This document shows, piece by piece, positions 55,817-64,000 of a DNA stretch of 64,000 bases. How positions within the stretch are numbered: position 1 is the first letter of the stretch; every line of letters starts with the position of its first letter. The translations under genes and the position numbers were made by a program. The notes beneath the pieces were generated by a model. That model did not search any database, was not told the origin of the DNA, and saw only the letters and a list, made by a program, of their open reading frames with translations. Origin of the DNA: Symmachiella macrocystis (lineage in GTDB: Bacteria; Planctomycetota; Planctomycetia; Planctomycetales; Planctomycetaceae); NCBI RefSeq assembly GCF_007860075.1, contig NZ_SJPP01000004.1, positions 124,001 to 188,000 of the forward strand, in the 5' to 3' direction.

Positions 55817-56443
55817 ATGCAAACTTGGTTGAGGCTAACAACAGAAACGTCACACGTTCGTTTTGCCGAAATCATGCGTCAAATGGATGACCGTTATAGC
55901 GGTCTCAGCATCGACGAACTTCAGCATTGGTTGCAGCGCAAAGAAGCGAGTGAAAAGAACCCCGGGTTGTACGGTTGGTTCGCAGGCGATCCCACCGACC
56001 CCGCCAATATTCGGCAAGTGATGGCCGTCACGTCCTCGCAGGATGAGGACGGTCATCGCTCCGATGTCGGCATTTCGATGCTTGGCATCACAGCCGATGT
56101 GATTCCCGAACCGTTGTGGACACCGGAGAATATCAAACTTTGGCTGTCGCGGTTCGTGCTGTGTGTGAAGGGACTGATCGGTCTCGATGCGAATTTTCGC
56201 GCGATCCGCCCCAAAACAATGACTTGGAAACCCGCCGAACAGTTGCACGACTTGATGAAAACGGGCATCGAGTTTGACTCGGACGACCCGACGGAAGGAC
56301 GATTGCTTGTCGGAGTATTCCAGGAAAAAGATCTCGGCGATTCACTCTACTGGAAGATGCGTATTGTCCGCGTGAACCAACAACCGCCGAATGAATCAGA
56401 CGCAACCGGTGTATTGGGTGAGAGTCTGTCTGTTCAGCGATAG
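55817..56443 (+). CDS. unrecognised protein, last gene of the kinase-linked set
   Basis: Predicted 208 residues, cytosolic. The segment SIDELQHWLQRKEASEKNPG is helical and resembles the SPEQFKDWLANT stretch of the protein at 54645 in kind. Other parts (DEDGHRSDVGISMLGITAD, WTPENIKLWLSRFVLCVKG, YWKMRIVRVNQQ) look like a mixed alpha/beta fold. No known domain is recognised. It is 51 nt after the beta-rich protein on the same strand, with GACAGGGGTG before the ATG. The set sigma factor-kinase-three unknowns ends here, and the next gene is on the other strand. Confidence 0.55.
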   Translation: MQTWLRLTTETSHVRFAEIMRQMDDRYSGLSIDELQHWLQRKEASEKNPGLYGWFAGDPTDPANIRQVMAVTSSQDEDGHRSDVGISMLGITADVIPEPLWTPENIKLWLSRFVLCVKGLIGLDANFRAIRPKTMTWKPAEQLHDLMKTGIEFDSDDPTEGRLLVGVFQEKDLGDSLYWKMRIVRVNQQPPNESDATGVLGESLSVQR

Positions 56444-56675
56444 ATAATTATAAAAATAAGACTGCCGGCCATCTCACGTCGCTCCGCTCGCCGGCAAACT
56501 GCTGCAGGAGGGGAACCGGACCCGTTGAATAGCTCTATGCAGTCTGTATGCACTGCAGTTGACTGTCGAAAAGACCCTGGCTGCGTGTTGGCAGTTTCTA
56601 CTCGACGTCACCGTGCTCTTACCTGCAAGGCGATCATTCAAAAGGGGCGCGGTATTCCTGCGTACCCAATCAAAT

Positions 56676-57830
56676 TTAGGTGGTTGGCGGGGGAGCGTTG
56701 TAGAACCGGCCCCATAGCTGGTCGAAGATGCCCACCAGAATAATGGAAAGGCCTGCGACAGGCAGCACCAACGCACACAGGACCACGATTCCCCAACCCC
56801 AATTGGGCAGCGAACGCGCAGGTCGTCGTGGGAATCCAGTCCGGCCATTCGGCTTCCGCATCCACCACATCCACAGGCCGGTTATGGAGAGCGCCAACAG
56901 AATCACCGCTGCCACCAGAGCGAGGATTTTGGTCGGTGTCCCGAAGGTTTGGCCCATGTGAATGGAGACAGCCCACAATCGCACCCGGTACAGGAATTTC
57001 AGGTCGCTGCCATCGACAACTTTGAGTAACTCACCGGTGTATTGATCGACATCGACTGAACGGTAGGAGTTTTTGTCTTCGTCCTGTATCAGAAACGCGC
57101 GATGCGCATGCTCGGGCGATTCTGCAAATCGAATTCTGACGGCATCGTTCGGACGCGATTGAGCTAGAAACGTCGGCACAATTTCATCCAACGTCGCCAG
57201 CGGCGTGCCCTCGGCAACCGGTTTCGATTGGGGAGGGAGGAACCATTCCTGGATCGGCCAGTGTCCCGCTTTCTTAGCGGTGGCATTAAATGCGTCCCCC
57301 ATCAGCGGTGAAAAGAACAACCCTGTAGCGGTGACAATTAATAGCAGCGGGACCACGTAGATTCCCGTCACCGCATGCCAATCGCGCAGGACCGCATAAA
57401 GCTTCCCTCGAATTCGGGGCACCCAGACCCCCACATTCTTTTTGCCGCGGGTCCACCAGAGAAAAACTCCGGTCGCTAACAAAATGATGCCCCAACACGT
57501 CGTCAGTTCTTTAACATAGCGGCCGGTCGTGCCGAGTAAGAGGTTGCGATGCAGCTCGAGAACAATGTAAAAAAAAACGTGCTCAGCGATCTGTGTTCCC
57601 AACAATGCCCCAGAGTAGGGGTCGATGTGAATGAGCTTGTGCTCCTCGGGTCCATGCTCCCCCTCTTCGCCGTGGTGACCGACGAACTGAATCGAACGCG
57701 TAATGTCCGGATAGACGATGAGTTGCCCGCTGCATTGATCACAGCTCTGCAGACTCACCCCGCGGTACAGGCAGCCAATCGTGTTGCACAGTTCCGGCAA
57801 CGGTTTCGCCGCATCGGTGAACCCCCACAA
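56676..57830 (-). CDS. PepSY-type membrane protein, N-terminally truncated
   Basis: About 384 residues from a TTG at 57830. Protein-like sequence continues 11 codons further upstream (APRQAVLAL-like), then ends at a TAA at 57866-57864. PepSY_TM proteins (iron-regulated membrane protein/reductase group) usually have a first membrane helix in the first ~40 residues and are ~450-500 long; here that N-terminus is missing. Present are IDPYSGALLG, the LHRNLLLGTTGRY block with a haem-ligand-type His, LRDWHAVTGIYVVPLLLIV, FFSPLMGDAF, IHMGQTFG and a last LVLPVAGLSIILV helix. The break coincides with the palindrome at 57866-57891. It may be a pseudogene, or work from a weak start without its first helix. 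Confidence 0.65.
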   Translation of the reverse strand: MWGFTDAAKPLPELCNTIGCLYRGVSLQSCDQCSGQLIVYPDITRSIQFVGHHGEEGEHGPEEHKLIHIDPYSGALLGTQIAEHVFFYIVLELHRNLLLGTTGRYVKELTTCWGIILLATGVFLWWTRGKKNVGVWVPRIRGKLYAVLRDWHAVTGIYVVPLLLIVTATGLFFSPLMGDAFNATAKKAGHWPIQEWFLPPQSKPVAEGTPLATLDEIVPTFLAQSRPNDAVRIRFAESPEHAHRAFLIQDEDKNSYRSVDVDQYTGELLKVVDGSDLKFLYRVRLWAVSIHMGQTFGTPTKILALVAAVILLALSITGLWMWWMRKPNGRTGFPRRPARSLPNWGWGIVVLCALVLPVAGLSIILVGIFDQLWGRFYNAPPPTT

Positions 57831-57865
57831 GGCCAGGACCGCCTGCCGGGGCGTCGACGCGGCTT

Positions 57866-57891
57866 AGGCAGCATGGGGCCCCATGCTGCCT
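57866..57891. repeat. perfect 26-bp palindrome at the PepSY break
   Basis: AGGCAGCATGGGG is followed directly by its exact reverse complement, with no loop. It ends the open frame of the PepSY gene: the stop codon shares a base with the palindrome. No T-run follows. It could be a protein-binding site, a terminator-like hairpin or the scar of a rearrangement. Confidence 0.7.
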
Positions 57892-58290
57892 GGCACAACG
57901 GCAACCGAGTCTCGCTATCCACTGGTCGACGGTCGTTGGCTCAACCCCGCTACTATGACCGAGGCTGTTGTCAGCAGCGGCGTGGCTGACATTGGGGCTC
58001 GGGCTATGCTCGGTCACCCAAGTCTGGGGAAGCTCGATGTTGGGTGGATTTCTTCCCGGGCATTGGACGCCGAACAGTATCGTCAAGTTTGATCCGGGAC
58101 TGGACAAACAAGCCATTGATAAAGTCTGCCAGACTCCGGGCGTGCAGGAGAATTCGTGTCTGCGGATTGCGGTCGAACAAACCAAACTGGTCGGTGATCC
58201 GCTGCAAAGCGAGGACGGATTCCGGTTGACCTTGGAGAGTCTGCATATTAGAGTACATAGAGACTTTACAAGAGGCGGAGTTTAATCGTG
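57892..58290. other. 400-bp region between PepSY break and Cys-rich gene, no gene seen
   Basis: Frames here are short. A plus-strand frame ending at 58285 has a helical run (LDKQAIDKVCQTPGVQENSC) but no known pattern. The missing PepSY N-terminus was not found in any frame on the minus strand. The right end should hold the promoter of the efflux operon; AGGCGGAG lies before the ATG at 58291. Confidence 0.4.
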
Positions 58291-58671
58291 ATGCAACGCA
58301 TAACAGCTATTATCGGTATTATAACAGTGTTGACATGCCCCATCGTGTGTCACGCCGCATCGATATGCTGTCCCTCGACCCAAGTCGAAGCCAGTGTCGA
58401 ATGTTGTCATGACTGTAAAGCGAATTCTGAAGCGAACCACGAGAAACAGGAAACGCCGGAACACGAAGACTGCACAAATTCGTGTTTTTGCAAGGTCGCC
58501 ATTTTTGGCAGCATTTTTTCTGAACTCCCCCCGCTGAGCCCCAGCCTGGTGCAATTGCCGGTGGTTTCAGATGCTAAGTCGGAGTTGCCGACATCATTTG
58601 CCAATCGCGGTGAAGCGAGTTCTCTATCTAGCGGCGGTCTGCGAATCATGCTGCGCTCGCTGTTGTGCTGA
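58291..58671 (+). CDS. small secreted Cys-rich protein, probably metal-binding
   Basis: Predicted 126 residues from the ATG at 58291. A signal peptide (ITAIIGIITVLTCPIVCHAA) is followed by a dense Cys/His region: SICCPS, ECCHDCK, EHEDCTNSCFCK. The spacing suggests thiolate and His coordination of a soft metal such as copper, zinc or cadmium, or several disulfides. The C-terminal half is Ser- and Pro-rich without Cys until the last residue. No named family is recognised, but such proteins lie before metal-efflux operons in planctomycetes. It heads the plus-strand set of efflux genes with a 95-bp gap. Confidence 0.65.
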   Translation: MQRITAIIGIITVLTCPIVCHAASICCPSTQVEASVECCHDCKANSEANHEKQETPEHEDCTNSCFCKVAIFGSIFSELPPLSPSLVQLPVVSDAKSELPTSFANRGEASSLSSGGLRIMLRSLLC

Positions 58672-58766
58672 TGCGTACGTTCCGCCCGTCTTTGGGGCGG
58701 CTCTGATGTCGCGCGCGTCTGATGACGTGCGTTGAATCGACGCATTCTTCTCAATTCCGCACTTGG

Positions 58767-59942
58767 ATGCCCATGGTCTTCTTTCGACCGCTGCCGTGGG
58801 AGTACGGCATACGCAATTTATTGCGGCGACCGCTGCGCACTGCGCTGACACTCGTCGCCCTCACCATCGTCACCTTACTCGTGATGGTTGTGCTGGGTTT
58901 CGTGCGCGGATTGGACCGCTCACTCATGACCGGAGGCCAGCCACAAACGGTGATCGTGTTCTCACTGGGGATGGGGGAAAACTTAGAGTATTCTTCGGTG
59001 CCCATGCGAACAGCCGATCTGCTGGCCGCCTCGATTCCCGGAATTCGTGAACGGTATGGGAAAAAAGCTTCCTCGCCCGAGCTTTACCTCGGCACGAAGG
59101 TCAATCGCACACCAGTAGCCCCGCCGGAAATGGGGCTGGTGCGCGGGGTCACATCTGCGGCACTTTTGGTGCACGAAAATGTCGAAATCACCCAGGGGAA
59201 TTGGCCGCGGGTGAATGAAATTTTGGTCGGCCGGATGGCGGCCACCAAATTGGGACTGACCGCCGCAGAGATCCAACCGGGGCGGACGCTGATTTTTGAG
59301 GGCCGGGAGTGGACGATCAGCGGCACCTTTGCTGCAGCGGGAGCAACCTATGAGTCCGAAGTGTGGTGCCGACTCGGTGATTTGCAACAGGCGATGAAGC
59401 GTCAGGACCTGAGTCTTGTCGCCTTGAATTTGGGACCGGGAGGAACGTTTCAGGAGGTTGACCTGTTCTGCAAGGAACGACTCGATTTGGAACTCCAGGC
59501 GATTCGTCAGACCGATTACTTTGCCTCCCTGCAAAAGGATTATCGTCCTGTGCGTTTGTTGTCGTGGCTGGTCGTAGCACTCGTTTCCAGTGCTGGGGTG
59601 TTCATCGGTCTGAACACGATGTACGGAGCGGTCATCGGCCGGATCCCCGAACTGGCAACGCTGCAAACAATCGGCTTTTCACGCAGGGCGGCGATTTTGA
59701 GCATCATGCAAGAAGGGACCATCCTTGCCATGACCGCTGCCCTACTGGCCTCTGTCGTAGCCTATGGATTGATTCACAAAGCTGCGGTCCGATTTACGAT
59801 GGGCGCGTTCGAATTGCAAATCGATACGACCACGTTATTGATCGGATATGGAATCGCATTGTTTTTGGGAATCGTCGGTTCACTTCCGCCGGCGATTCGA
59901 ATTTTCCGCCTCTCCGTCGTGGACGGACTCAGGGCGATTTAA
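58767..59942 (+). CDS. MacB/FtsX-type ABC transporter permease
   Basis: Predicted 391 residues from the ATG at 58767 (58773 is possible). The order is the MacB/FtsX permease pattern: one helix at the N-terminus (LTLVALTIVTLLVMVVLGFVRG) after GIRNLLRRPLRT, a periplasmic domain of ~230 residues (LYLGTKVNRTP, EILVGRMAATKLGL, SGTFAAAGATYESEVWC), and three helices at the C-terminus (LLSWLVVALVSSAGVFIGL, a TLQTIGFSRRAAILSI loop, LIGYGIALFLGIVGSLPPA). ATGA-type couplings occur further down the set. It partners with the ATPase at 62295. The permease at 63008 is a second one for the same ATPase, probably as a heterodimer. Substrate unknown; neighbours suggest metal or stress. Confidence 0.85.
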   Translation: MPMVFFRPLPWEYGIRNLLRRPLRTALTLVALTIVTLLVMVVLGFVRGLDRSLMTGGQPQTVIVFSLGMGENLEYSSVPMRTADLLAASIPGIRERYGKKASSPELYLGTKVNRTPVAPPEMGLVRGVTSAALLVHENVEITQGNWPRVNEILVGRMAATKLGLTAAEIQPGRTLIFEGREWTISGTFAAAGATYESEVWCRLGDLQQAMKRQDLSLVALNLGPGGTFQEVDLFCKERLDLELQAIRQTDYFASLQKDYRPVRLLSWLVVALVSSAGVFIGLNTMYGAVIGRIPELATLQTIGFSRRAAILSIMQEGTILAMTAALLASVVAYGLIHKAAVRFTMGAFELQIDTTTLLIGYGIALFLGIVGSLPPAIRIFRLSVVDGLRAI

Positions 59943-59965
59943 CTCTCAACGAAAAGGATTTACGA

Positions 59966-60670
59966 ATGCTAAATAACATCAAGTTGATCGGAATGTTGAT
60001 CACAATGGCAGCTGTGACCGGTTGCTCAACCGAAAACGCGAGCGATCAAGCGGGAACGGCGAGACAAGCCTCTGCTGAAGGCACAGCCTATCTGACCACC
60101 ACAGCACCTAGCTCCCCGCTGGACATCATTCCGATGCGCGAGAGCGTGGGAAGGGATGAGGATGTGGTGGTTGTCGGGCGCATCGGCGGCAGTCACGAAC
60201 CATGGGTCGATGGAATGGCAGCGTTTTCGATCGTTGATCGTTCACTGGCAGCCTGCACGGATATCCCGGGCGACAAATGCCCAACTCCGTGGGACTATTG
60301 CTGTGCGACCGACAAATTGCCCGGTTCCACGACATTGGTGAAAATCGTGGACGACAAAGACCAGGTGATTTCCACAGATGCCCGTGAGCTCCTCGGTCTC
60401 ACGGAATTGCAGACTGTGATTGTGACCGGCAAAGCCAGCAAAGACGAAGCCGGGAATGTGACGATCCTGGCCCGTAAGGTCTATGTCGACCCTGCTAATC
60501 CCGGTCAAGTCAAACGCGGCAATCCCGGAGAAACATCGGATCATGCACATGACCATGATCACGACCATGGACACGATCACGATCACGACAAAGCACACGA
60601 CCATGGCGACGACAAGGATGCTCATTCTGAGCCTGAAGAGGCACATTCTGATACCAAAGGTGAGTCATGA
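59966..60670 (+). CDS. lipoprotein with His/Asp-rich tail
   Basis: Predicted 234 residues. AAAAGGA precedes the ATG at 59966. A signal peptide with lipobox VTGC puts the lipidated Cys near residue 20. The middle (about 50-190) is a mixed domain with VGRDEDVVVVGRIGG, CTDIPGDKCPTPWDYCC and TVIVTGKASKDEAGNVTILARK, an OB-like pattern with four Cys. The last ~45 residues are a run of His and Asp (HAHDHDHDHGH then DHDHDKAHDH), a likely metal-binding tail. Its stop overlaps the start of the adaptor gene as ATGA. It is probably periplasmic and attached to a membrane, passing metal to the efflux complex; that is an inference. Confidence 0.75.
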   Translation: MLNNIKLIGMLITMAAVTGCSTENASDQAGTARQASAEGTAYLTTTAPSSPLDIIPMRESVGRDEDVVVVGRIGGSHEPWVDGMAAFSIVDRSLAACTDIPGDKCPTPWDYCCATDKLPGSTTLVKIVDDKDQVISTDARELLGLTELQTVIVTGKASKDEAGNVTILARKVYVDPANPGQVKRGNPGETSDHAHDHDHDHGHDHDHDKAHDHGDDKDAHSEPEEAHSDTKGES

Positions 60671-62277
60671 GCACGACCTCAAAGGTCAATGTGAAAGAAC
60701 TGGCCATCCAGCGTGACCAGGACGATCGGCCGCGGATTGCGCCCAAGCGGCGGATCGTCTCTCGCGTGGTTTTACCGGCAGTGATGATCGTCAGTTTCCT
60801 TTCGGTCTTGGCGTGGGCGGCGCGGGATGTCTACCTGCCGCGCACGTCCGTCACAGTCATTCCAGTGCGGATGAGTCTGTCGGAACTACAGGCCGAAGGC
60901 ACGCCGCTGTATAACGCGGCCGGCTGGGTTGAGCCGCGCCCCACGCCAACGCGCGTGGCGGCGTTGGCCTCAGGAGTGGTAGAAGAGTTACTTGTCGTCG
61001 AAGACCAGTTCGTCACCGCAGGCGAGCCCATTGCGAGTTTGGTCGATGACGATGCGACTTTGGCATTGGAGCAAGCCCAGGCGACGCTGGAGTTGCGGAA
61101 AGCGGAAATTCAGGAAGCCGACGCGGGTGTGGAGGCGGCACGGGTCAACTTTGACATCCCCGCTCACCTCGAACTTCCAGTCGCTGAAGCGGAAGCCGCC
61201 TTGGCGGCCATTGAGACGGAACTTTCCAATCTGCCGCACCAAATTAAACAAGCGGATGCGCGGCTGCGATTTGCCACCTATGATTTGAAAACCAAGCAAG
61301 CTCTAGGCAATGTCGCCACGCAAACAAGTATCGAAGCAGCACAGAGCGAACAAGACGCTGCCGCAGCCGGTGTGGTGGAGTTGACCAATCGACGCGTGGT
61401 GCTTGTCCAACATCAGCGGGCACTTCGCCGACAAGTGGCGGCGGCCGCCAAGCGATTGGAACTCAAGACTGATGAACAGCACGCCTTCAAAGCGGCCGAA
61501 GCACAACTCATGGCCGCTCGGTCACGCTTGAAGCAAGCCGAGGTGGCTATTGCAGAAGCGGAGTTGCGACTCTCCCGAATGACGATTCACGCACCGGTCG
61601 AGGGGCGGATCCTTAATCTCGTTACGCAACCGGGATCGCATTTGATGGGCAGCGCCGGTTCGATGCAGGGGGAGGACCGCAGCACGGTCGTCAAAATGTA
61701 CTCGCCCGACCAACTCCAGGTCCGTGTCGATGTGCGGTTTGAAGACCTGCCTAAAACCGGTCGGGGGCAACCAGTGGAAATTCGCAGCCCCGCCATTGCG
61801 ACTCCACTGAAAGGGACCGTTTTGTTCCTGACAGGCTTTGCCAACATTCAGAAAAACACCTTGGAGGTGAAAGTCAGCATCGAAGATCCGCCGGAGGTCT
61901 TGAAGCCGGAAATGCTGGTGGATGTCACATTTCTGGCGCCCGATGCAGAGGCACCGATTGAAGAGAACACTGAGGAGTATCGGCTCTTCATTCCTCGCGC
62001 ACTTGTTGCACAGGATGGCGAAGCGAATTTTGTTTGGGTGGCTGATGTGGCCAACCAAGTAGCGCGGCGGCAGCCAGTGAGTGTCAGCAAACAAGCGTCA
62101 GGCACATTTATCGAGGTCACCGGTGGGCTCACTGCCGCCAGCCGGATCATTGCTTCGGGGTACGAACAATTGAATGACGGCGACCGAATCCGGATTACCG
62201 ACGAGACAACTATTTTTGACGAGGAGACGACCTCCGCGTCCCATCCCCAGCGTTTTCCGGACGAAGCACACAAATAA
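60667..62277 (+). CDS. HlyD/MacA-type efflux adaptor
   Basis: Predicted 536 residues. A short cytoplasmic tail, then one membrane helix ([19 protein letters not shown]). A biotinyl-lipoyl half ([26 protein letters not shown] in two parts) follows, then a long coiled-coil hairpin of about 190 residues rich in Ala, Glu and Gln ([39 protein letters not shown]), then the second half with [19 protein letters not shown] and a beta-barrel region ([14 protein letters not shown]). Such adaptors join the inner-membrane transporter to an outer-membrane channel. It overlaps the lipoprotein gene by 4 bp and lies 17 bp before the ATPase. No outer-membrane factor is in the window. Confidence 0.88.
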   Translation: MSTTSKVNVKELAIQRDQDDRPRIAPKRRIVSRVVLPAVMIVSFLSVLAWAARDVYLPRTSVTVIPVRMSLSELQAEGTPLYNAAGWVEPRPTPTRVAALASGVVEELLVVEDQFVTAGEPIASLVDDDATLALEQAQATLELRKAEIQEADAGVEAARVNFDIPAHLELPVAEAEAALAAIETELSNLPHQIKQADARLRFATYDLKTKQALGNVATQTSIEAAQSEQDAAAAGVVELTNRRVVLVQHQRALRRQVAAAAKRLELKTDEQHAFKAAEAQLMAARSRLKQAEVAIAEAELRLSRMTIHAPVEGRILNLVTQPGSHLMGSAGSMQGEDRSTVVKMYSPDQLQVRVDVRFEDLPKTGRGQPVEIRSPAIATPLKGTVLFLTGFANIQKNTLEVKVSIEDPPEVLKPEMLVDVTFLAPDAEAPIEENTEEYRLFIPRALVAQDGEANFVWVADVANQVARRQPVSVSKQASGTFIEVTGGLTAASRIIASGYEQLNDGDRIRITDETTIFDEETTSASHPQRFPDEAHK

Positions 62278-62294
62278 CAGCGAGGAATCTTCGC

Positions 62295-63008
62295 ATGTCG
62301 CTTATAGATATCAATCAGGTCAGCAAATTCTTCCACAAGGGAGACGAAAAAATCACGCCGCTCGACAACGCCGAGTTGCAGATTGATCGGGGAGAGTTCG
62401 TATCGCTCATGGGAGCCAGCGGCACCGGTAAGTCGACCTTGCTGAACCTCATCGCCGGGATTGATCGCCCCACCTCCGGACACATCATCGTGGACAACGT
62501 CGACATCACCGGCATGTCACGAACCAAGCTGGCGACGTGGCGGGCCCGTAACATTGGTTATGTATTCCAGACGCACAATCTGATCCCGGTACTGACGGCG
62601 TATGAGAATATCGAACTCCCATTACTGTTATTACCGATGAATCGAGCCGAACGACAGCGCCGCGTTGAGCTCGCATTGACGGCTGTGGATCTATTGAACC
62701 GCGCCAATCATTATCCTCGCCAACTTTCCGGTGGGCAAGAACAGCGGGTGGGAATTGCGCGGGCCATTGTGACCGATCCCACGGTCGTTGTGGCGGACGA
62801 ACCGACGGGCGATCTGGATTCGGAGACCTCGTCCCAGATTTTGGATCTCTTGCAACGGCTGAATGTCGAATTGGGGACCACATTCCTCATGGCGACGCAT
62901 GATGTCGAAGCAGCGGCAATGGCCGGACGGCAATTAAAACTCGACCGTGGGAAGCTCATTGAAGTGGGTGAGCGCACCTTGGTTTCGATGCATCCGGAGG
63001 CCTCCTGA
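62295..63008 (+). CDS. MacB/LolD-type ABC transporter ATPase
   Basis: Predicted 237 residues. All ABC motifs are present: Walker A (GASGTGKST), Q-loop in [21 protein letters not shown], signature [15 protein letters not shown], Walker B ([16 protein letters not shown]) and the H-loop (MATHDVEAA). The NIELPL segment after the Q-loop is typical of LolD and MacB ATPases, which work on membrane or periplasmic substrates without moving them through the inner membrane. GAGGA precedes the ATG. Its stop codon overlaps the start of the next gene by one base (TGATG), so the ATPase and that permease are made together. It probably powers both permeases of the set. Confidence 0.93.
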   Translation: MSLIDINQVSKFFHKGDEKITPLDNAELQIDRGEFVSLMGASGTGKSTLLNLIAGIDRPTSGHIIVDNVDITGMSRTKLATWRARNIGYVFQTHNLIPVLTAYENIELPLLLLPMNRAERQRRVELALTAVDLLNRANHYPRQLSGGQEQRVGIARAIVTDPTVVVADEPTGDLDSETSSQILDLLQRLNVELGTTFLMATHDVEAAAMAGRQLKLDRGKLIEVGERTLVSMHPEAS

Positions 63009-64000
63009 TGTTTAAGTTTGCACCGTACCTGTTTAAGACCTTGTGGCGGCATCGCGTGCGGACGCTGTTGACGGTCAGTGGATCAGCGGTCGCCTTGTTT
63101 GTGTTTTGCTTTGTCCTTTCGGTCCAGCAGGGCCTCGAGCGACTCACACAACAGGACAATTCGGTGCTGGTCGTGTTTCAGGCGAATAAATTCTGTCCCG
63201 CCACCAGCCATCTTCCGCAAGACTATGATCGTGTCATCGGAAAGATGCCCGGCGTGCGTGATGTGCTGCCGATTCAGGTCTTCACCAATAACTGCCGTGC
63301 CAGCCTGGATGTGGTCGTCTTTTATGGAACCCAAGTCGAGAAAATACGCAGGCTGAGAAATTTCGAACTTGTAACAGGAAGCTGGGCCGATTTTGAAGGC
63401 CACCAAGACGCGGCCATTGTGGGACGCGCGTTGGCGACGCGGCGCGGTATCTCAGTTGGAGAGAAATTTTCCATTGGTGATGTCACGGTGGCCGTTGCCG
63501 GGATCTATACCAGTGAAAACCGAGCGGAAGAGGATTACGTCTACTGCCATCTCGATTTTTTACAACGAACGCACGGACTCGATCTGGTCGGCACCGTCAC
63601 CCAGCAAGAAGTCTGGCTCGACAACTCCGCCGACCCTGACCAGACCGCTGTTGCCATCGATGCCCAATTGAAATCCGGGCAGATCGAGACCGACACTCGA
63701 ACCAAAGGAGCCTTCCAAGCGTCCAGCATCGCCGATCTTGTCCACTTGATTGATCTGTCCCATTACCTAGGCTGGGCCTGCTTGTTGTTAATGGCGGTTT
63801 TGCTGGGAACGACCACGATCATGACCGTCGAAGATCGCATCGGAGAACATGCGGTCCTGCAAACGTTGGGGTTCACGACATTTCGCGTTTTTCGACTGGT
63901 GATGTCCGAAGCCGTTCTGTTGAGTGTCCTCGGCGGCTGCCTGGGCACCGCGTTGGCAACAGTCTTCCTCTTCGAATCAGGACTGTCATTAGGAGCCGAG
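63008..64000 (+). CDS. FtsX-type ABC permease, cut by window end
   Basis: The frame is open from the ATG at 63008 through the last base, 331 residues so far. It opens with FAPYLFKTLWRHRVRTLLTV and a first helix SAVALFVFCFVLSV, then a periplasmic domain (VLPIQVFTNNC, LVTGSWADFEG, AAIVGRALATRRGISVGEKF), then the second helix near LGWACLLLMAVLLGTTTI and EHAVLQTLGFTTFRVFRLV. This is the same family as the permease at 58767 but only distantly alike. Its start overlaps the ATPase stop (TGATG). At least one more helix is expected beyond the window. It probably pairs with the first permease. Confidence 0.85.
   Translation, partial: MFKFAPYLFKTLWRHRVRTLLTVSGSAVALFVFCFVLSVQQGLERLTQQDNSVLVVFQANKFCPATSHLPQDYDRVIGKMPGVRDVLPIQVFTNNCRASLDVVVFYGTQVEKIRRLRNFELVTGSWADFEGHQDAAIVGRALATRRGISVGEKFSIGDVTVAVAGIYTSENRAEEDYVYCHLDFLQRTHGLDLVGTVTQQEVWLDNSADPDQTAVAIDAQLKSGQIETDTRTKGAFQASSIADLVHLIDLSHYLGWACLLLMAVLLGTTTIMTVEDRIGEHAVLQTLGFTTFRVFRLVMSEAVLLSVLGGCLGTALATVFLFESGLSLGAE

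Noticed and set aside
56444-56675. Inverted repeat around GCCGGC as a mobile-element end
   Set aside because: The arms are only 6 bp, and no transposase or target duplication is visible.
57739-58185. Minus-strand frame as the missing PepSY N-terminus
   Set aside because: It has no membrane helix and overlaps the real PepSY frame in another phase.

Overview
The window looks like chromosome from a planctomycete, most likely order Planctomycetales. Several protein families typical of that group occur together: two DUF1559 pseudopilin-like proteins, an adjacent DUF1549/DUF1553 cytochrome-domain protein and DUF1501 protein, an ECF sigma factor beside a WD40 Ser/Thr kinase, and a homologue of formaldehyde-activating enzyme. 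Most other genes encode secreted hydrolases. Species cannot be named from the sequence. No rRNA, tRNA, CRISPR array or intact insertion sequence was recognised.

Layout. 1-3.5 kb: the end of a FadL-type outer-membrane protein, then a SUKH (SMI1/KNR4) gene between two diverged ~120-bp direct repeats, a Fae homologue and a decayed membrane-protein gene. 3.5-21.9 kb: a secreted-hydrolase region with a sialidase-like protein, three large paralogous GH20b-like proteins, an eight-haem cytochrome, two small lipoproteins, a DUF1559 protein and two phosphoesterases. 22-27.4 kb: a nitric-oxide detoxification cluster, norZ-ric-hmp on the minus strand, divergent from an Rrf2 regulator and a DUF3565 gene, with a perfect 24-bp dyad between the two arms. 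27.5-36 kb: an amidohydrolase, an LRR fragment, an esterase/SMP-30 fusion, a DUF1593 protein coupled to an SGNH/TPR protein, and a second DUF1559 protein. 36-46.4 kb: an RluA-type pseudouridine synthase, a TPR-peroxiredoxin-rhodanese fusion, a second sialidase-like protein, the DUF1549/1553-DUF1501 pair and a DUF6790 membrane protein.

46.5-48.9 kb is a DNA-damage module: a SRAP (YedK/HMCES-type) protein converges on a minus-strand pair made of a small SRAP-like protein and a Y-family polymerase, whose start is preceded by a dyad. 49.2-56.4 kb holds an ECF sigma factor, a 1344-residue zinc-ribbon/kinase/WD40 protein and three unrecognised small proteins; this is the best candidate for an undescribed system here. 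56.7-64 kb holds an N-terminally truncated PepSY protein next to a perfect 26-bp palindrome, then a Cys-rich secreted protein and a MacB-type efflux set (permease, His-rich lipoprotein, HlyD adaptor, ATPase, second permease cut by the window end), probably for metals.

Both end genes run out of the window. All functions rest on motifs, length and context, because no database search was possible.
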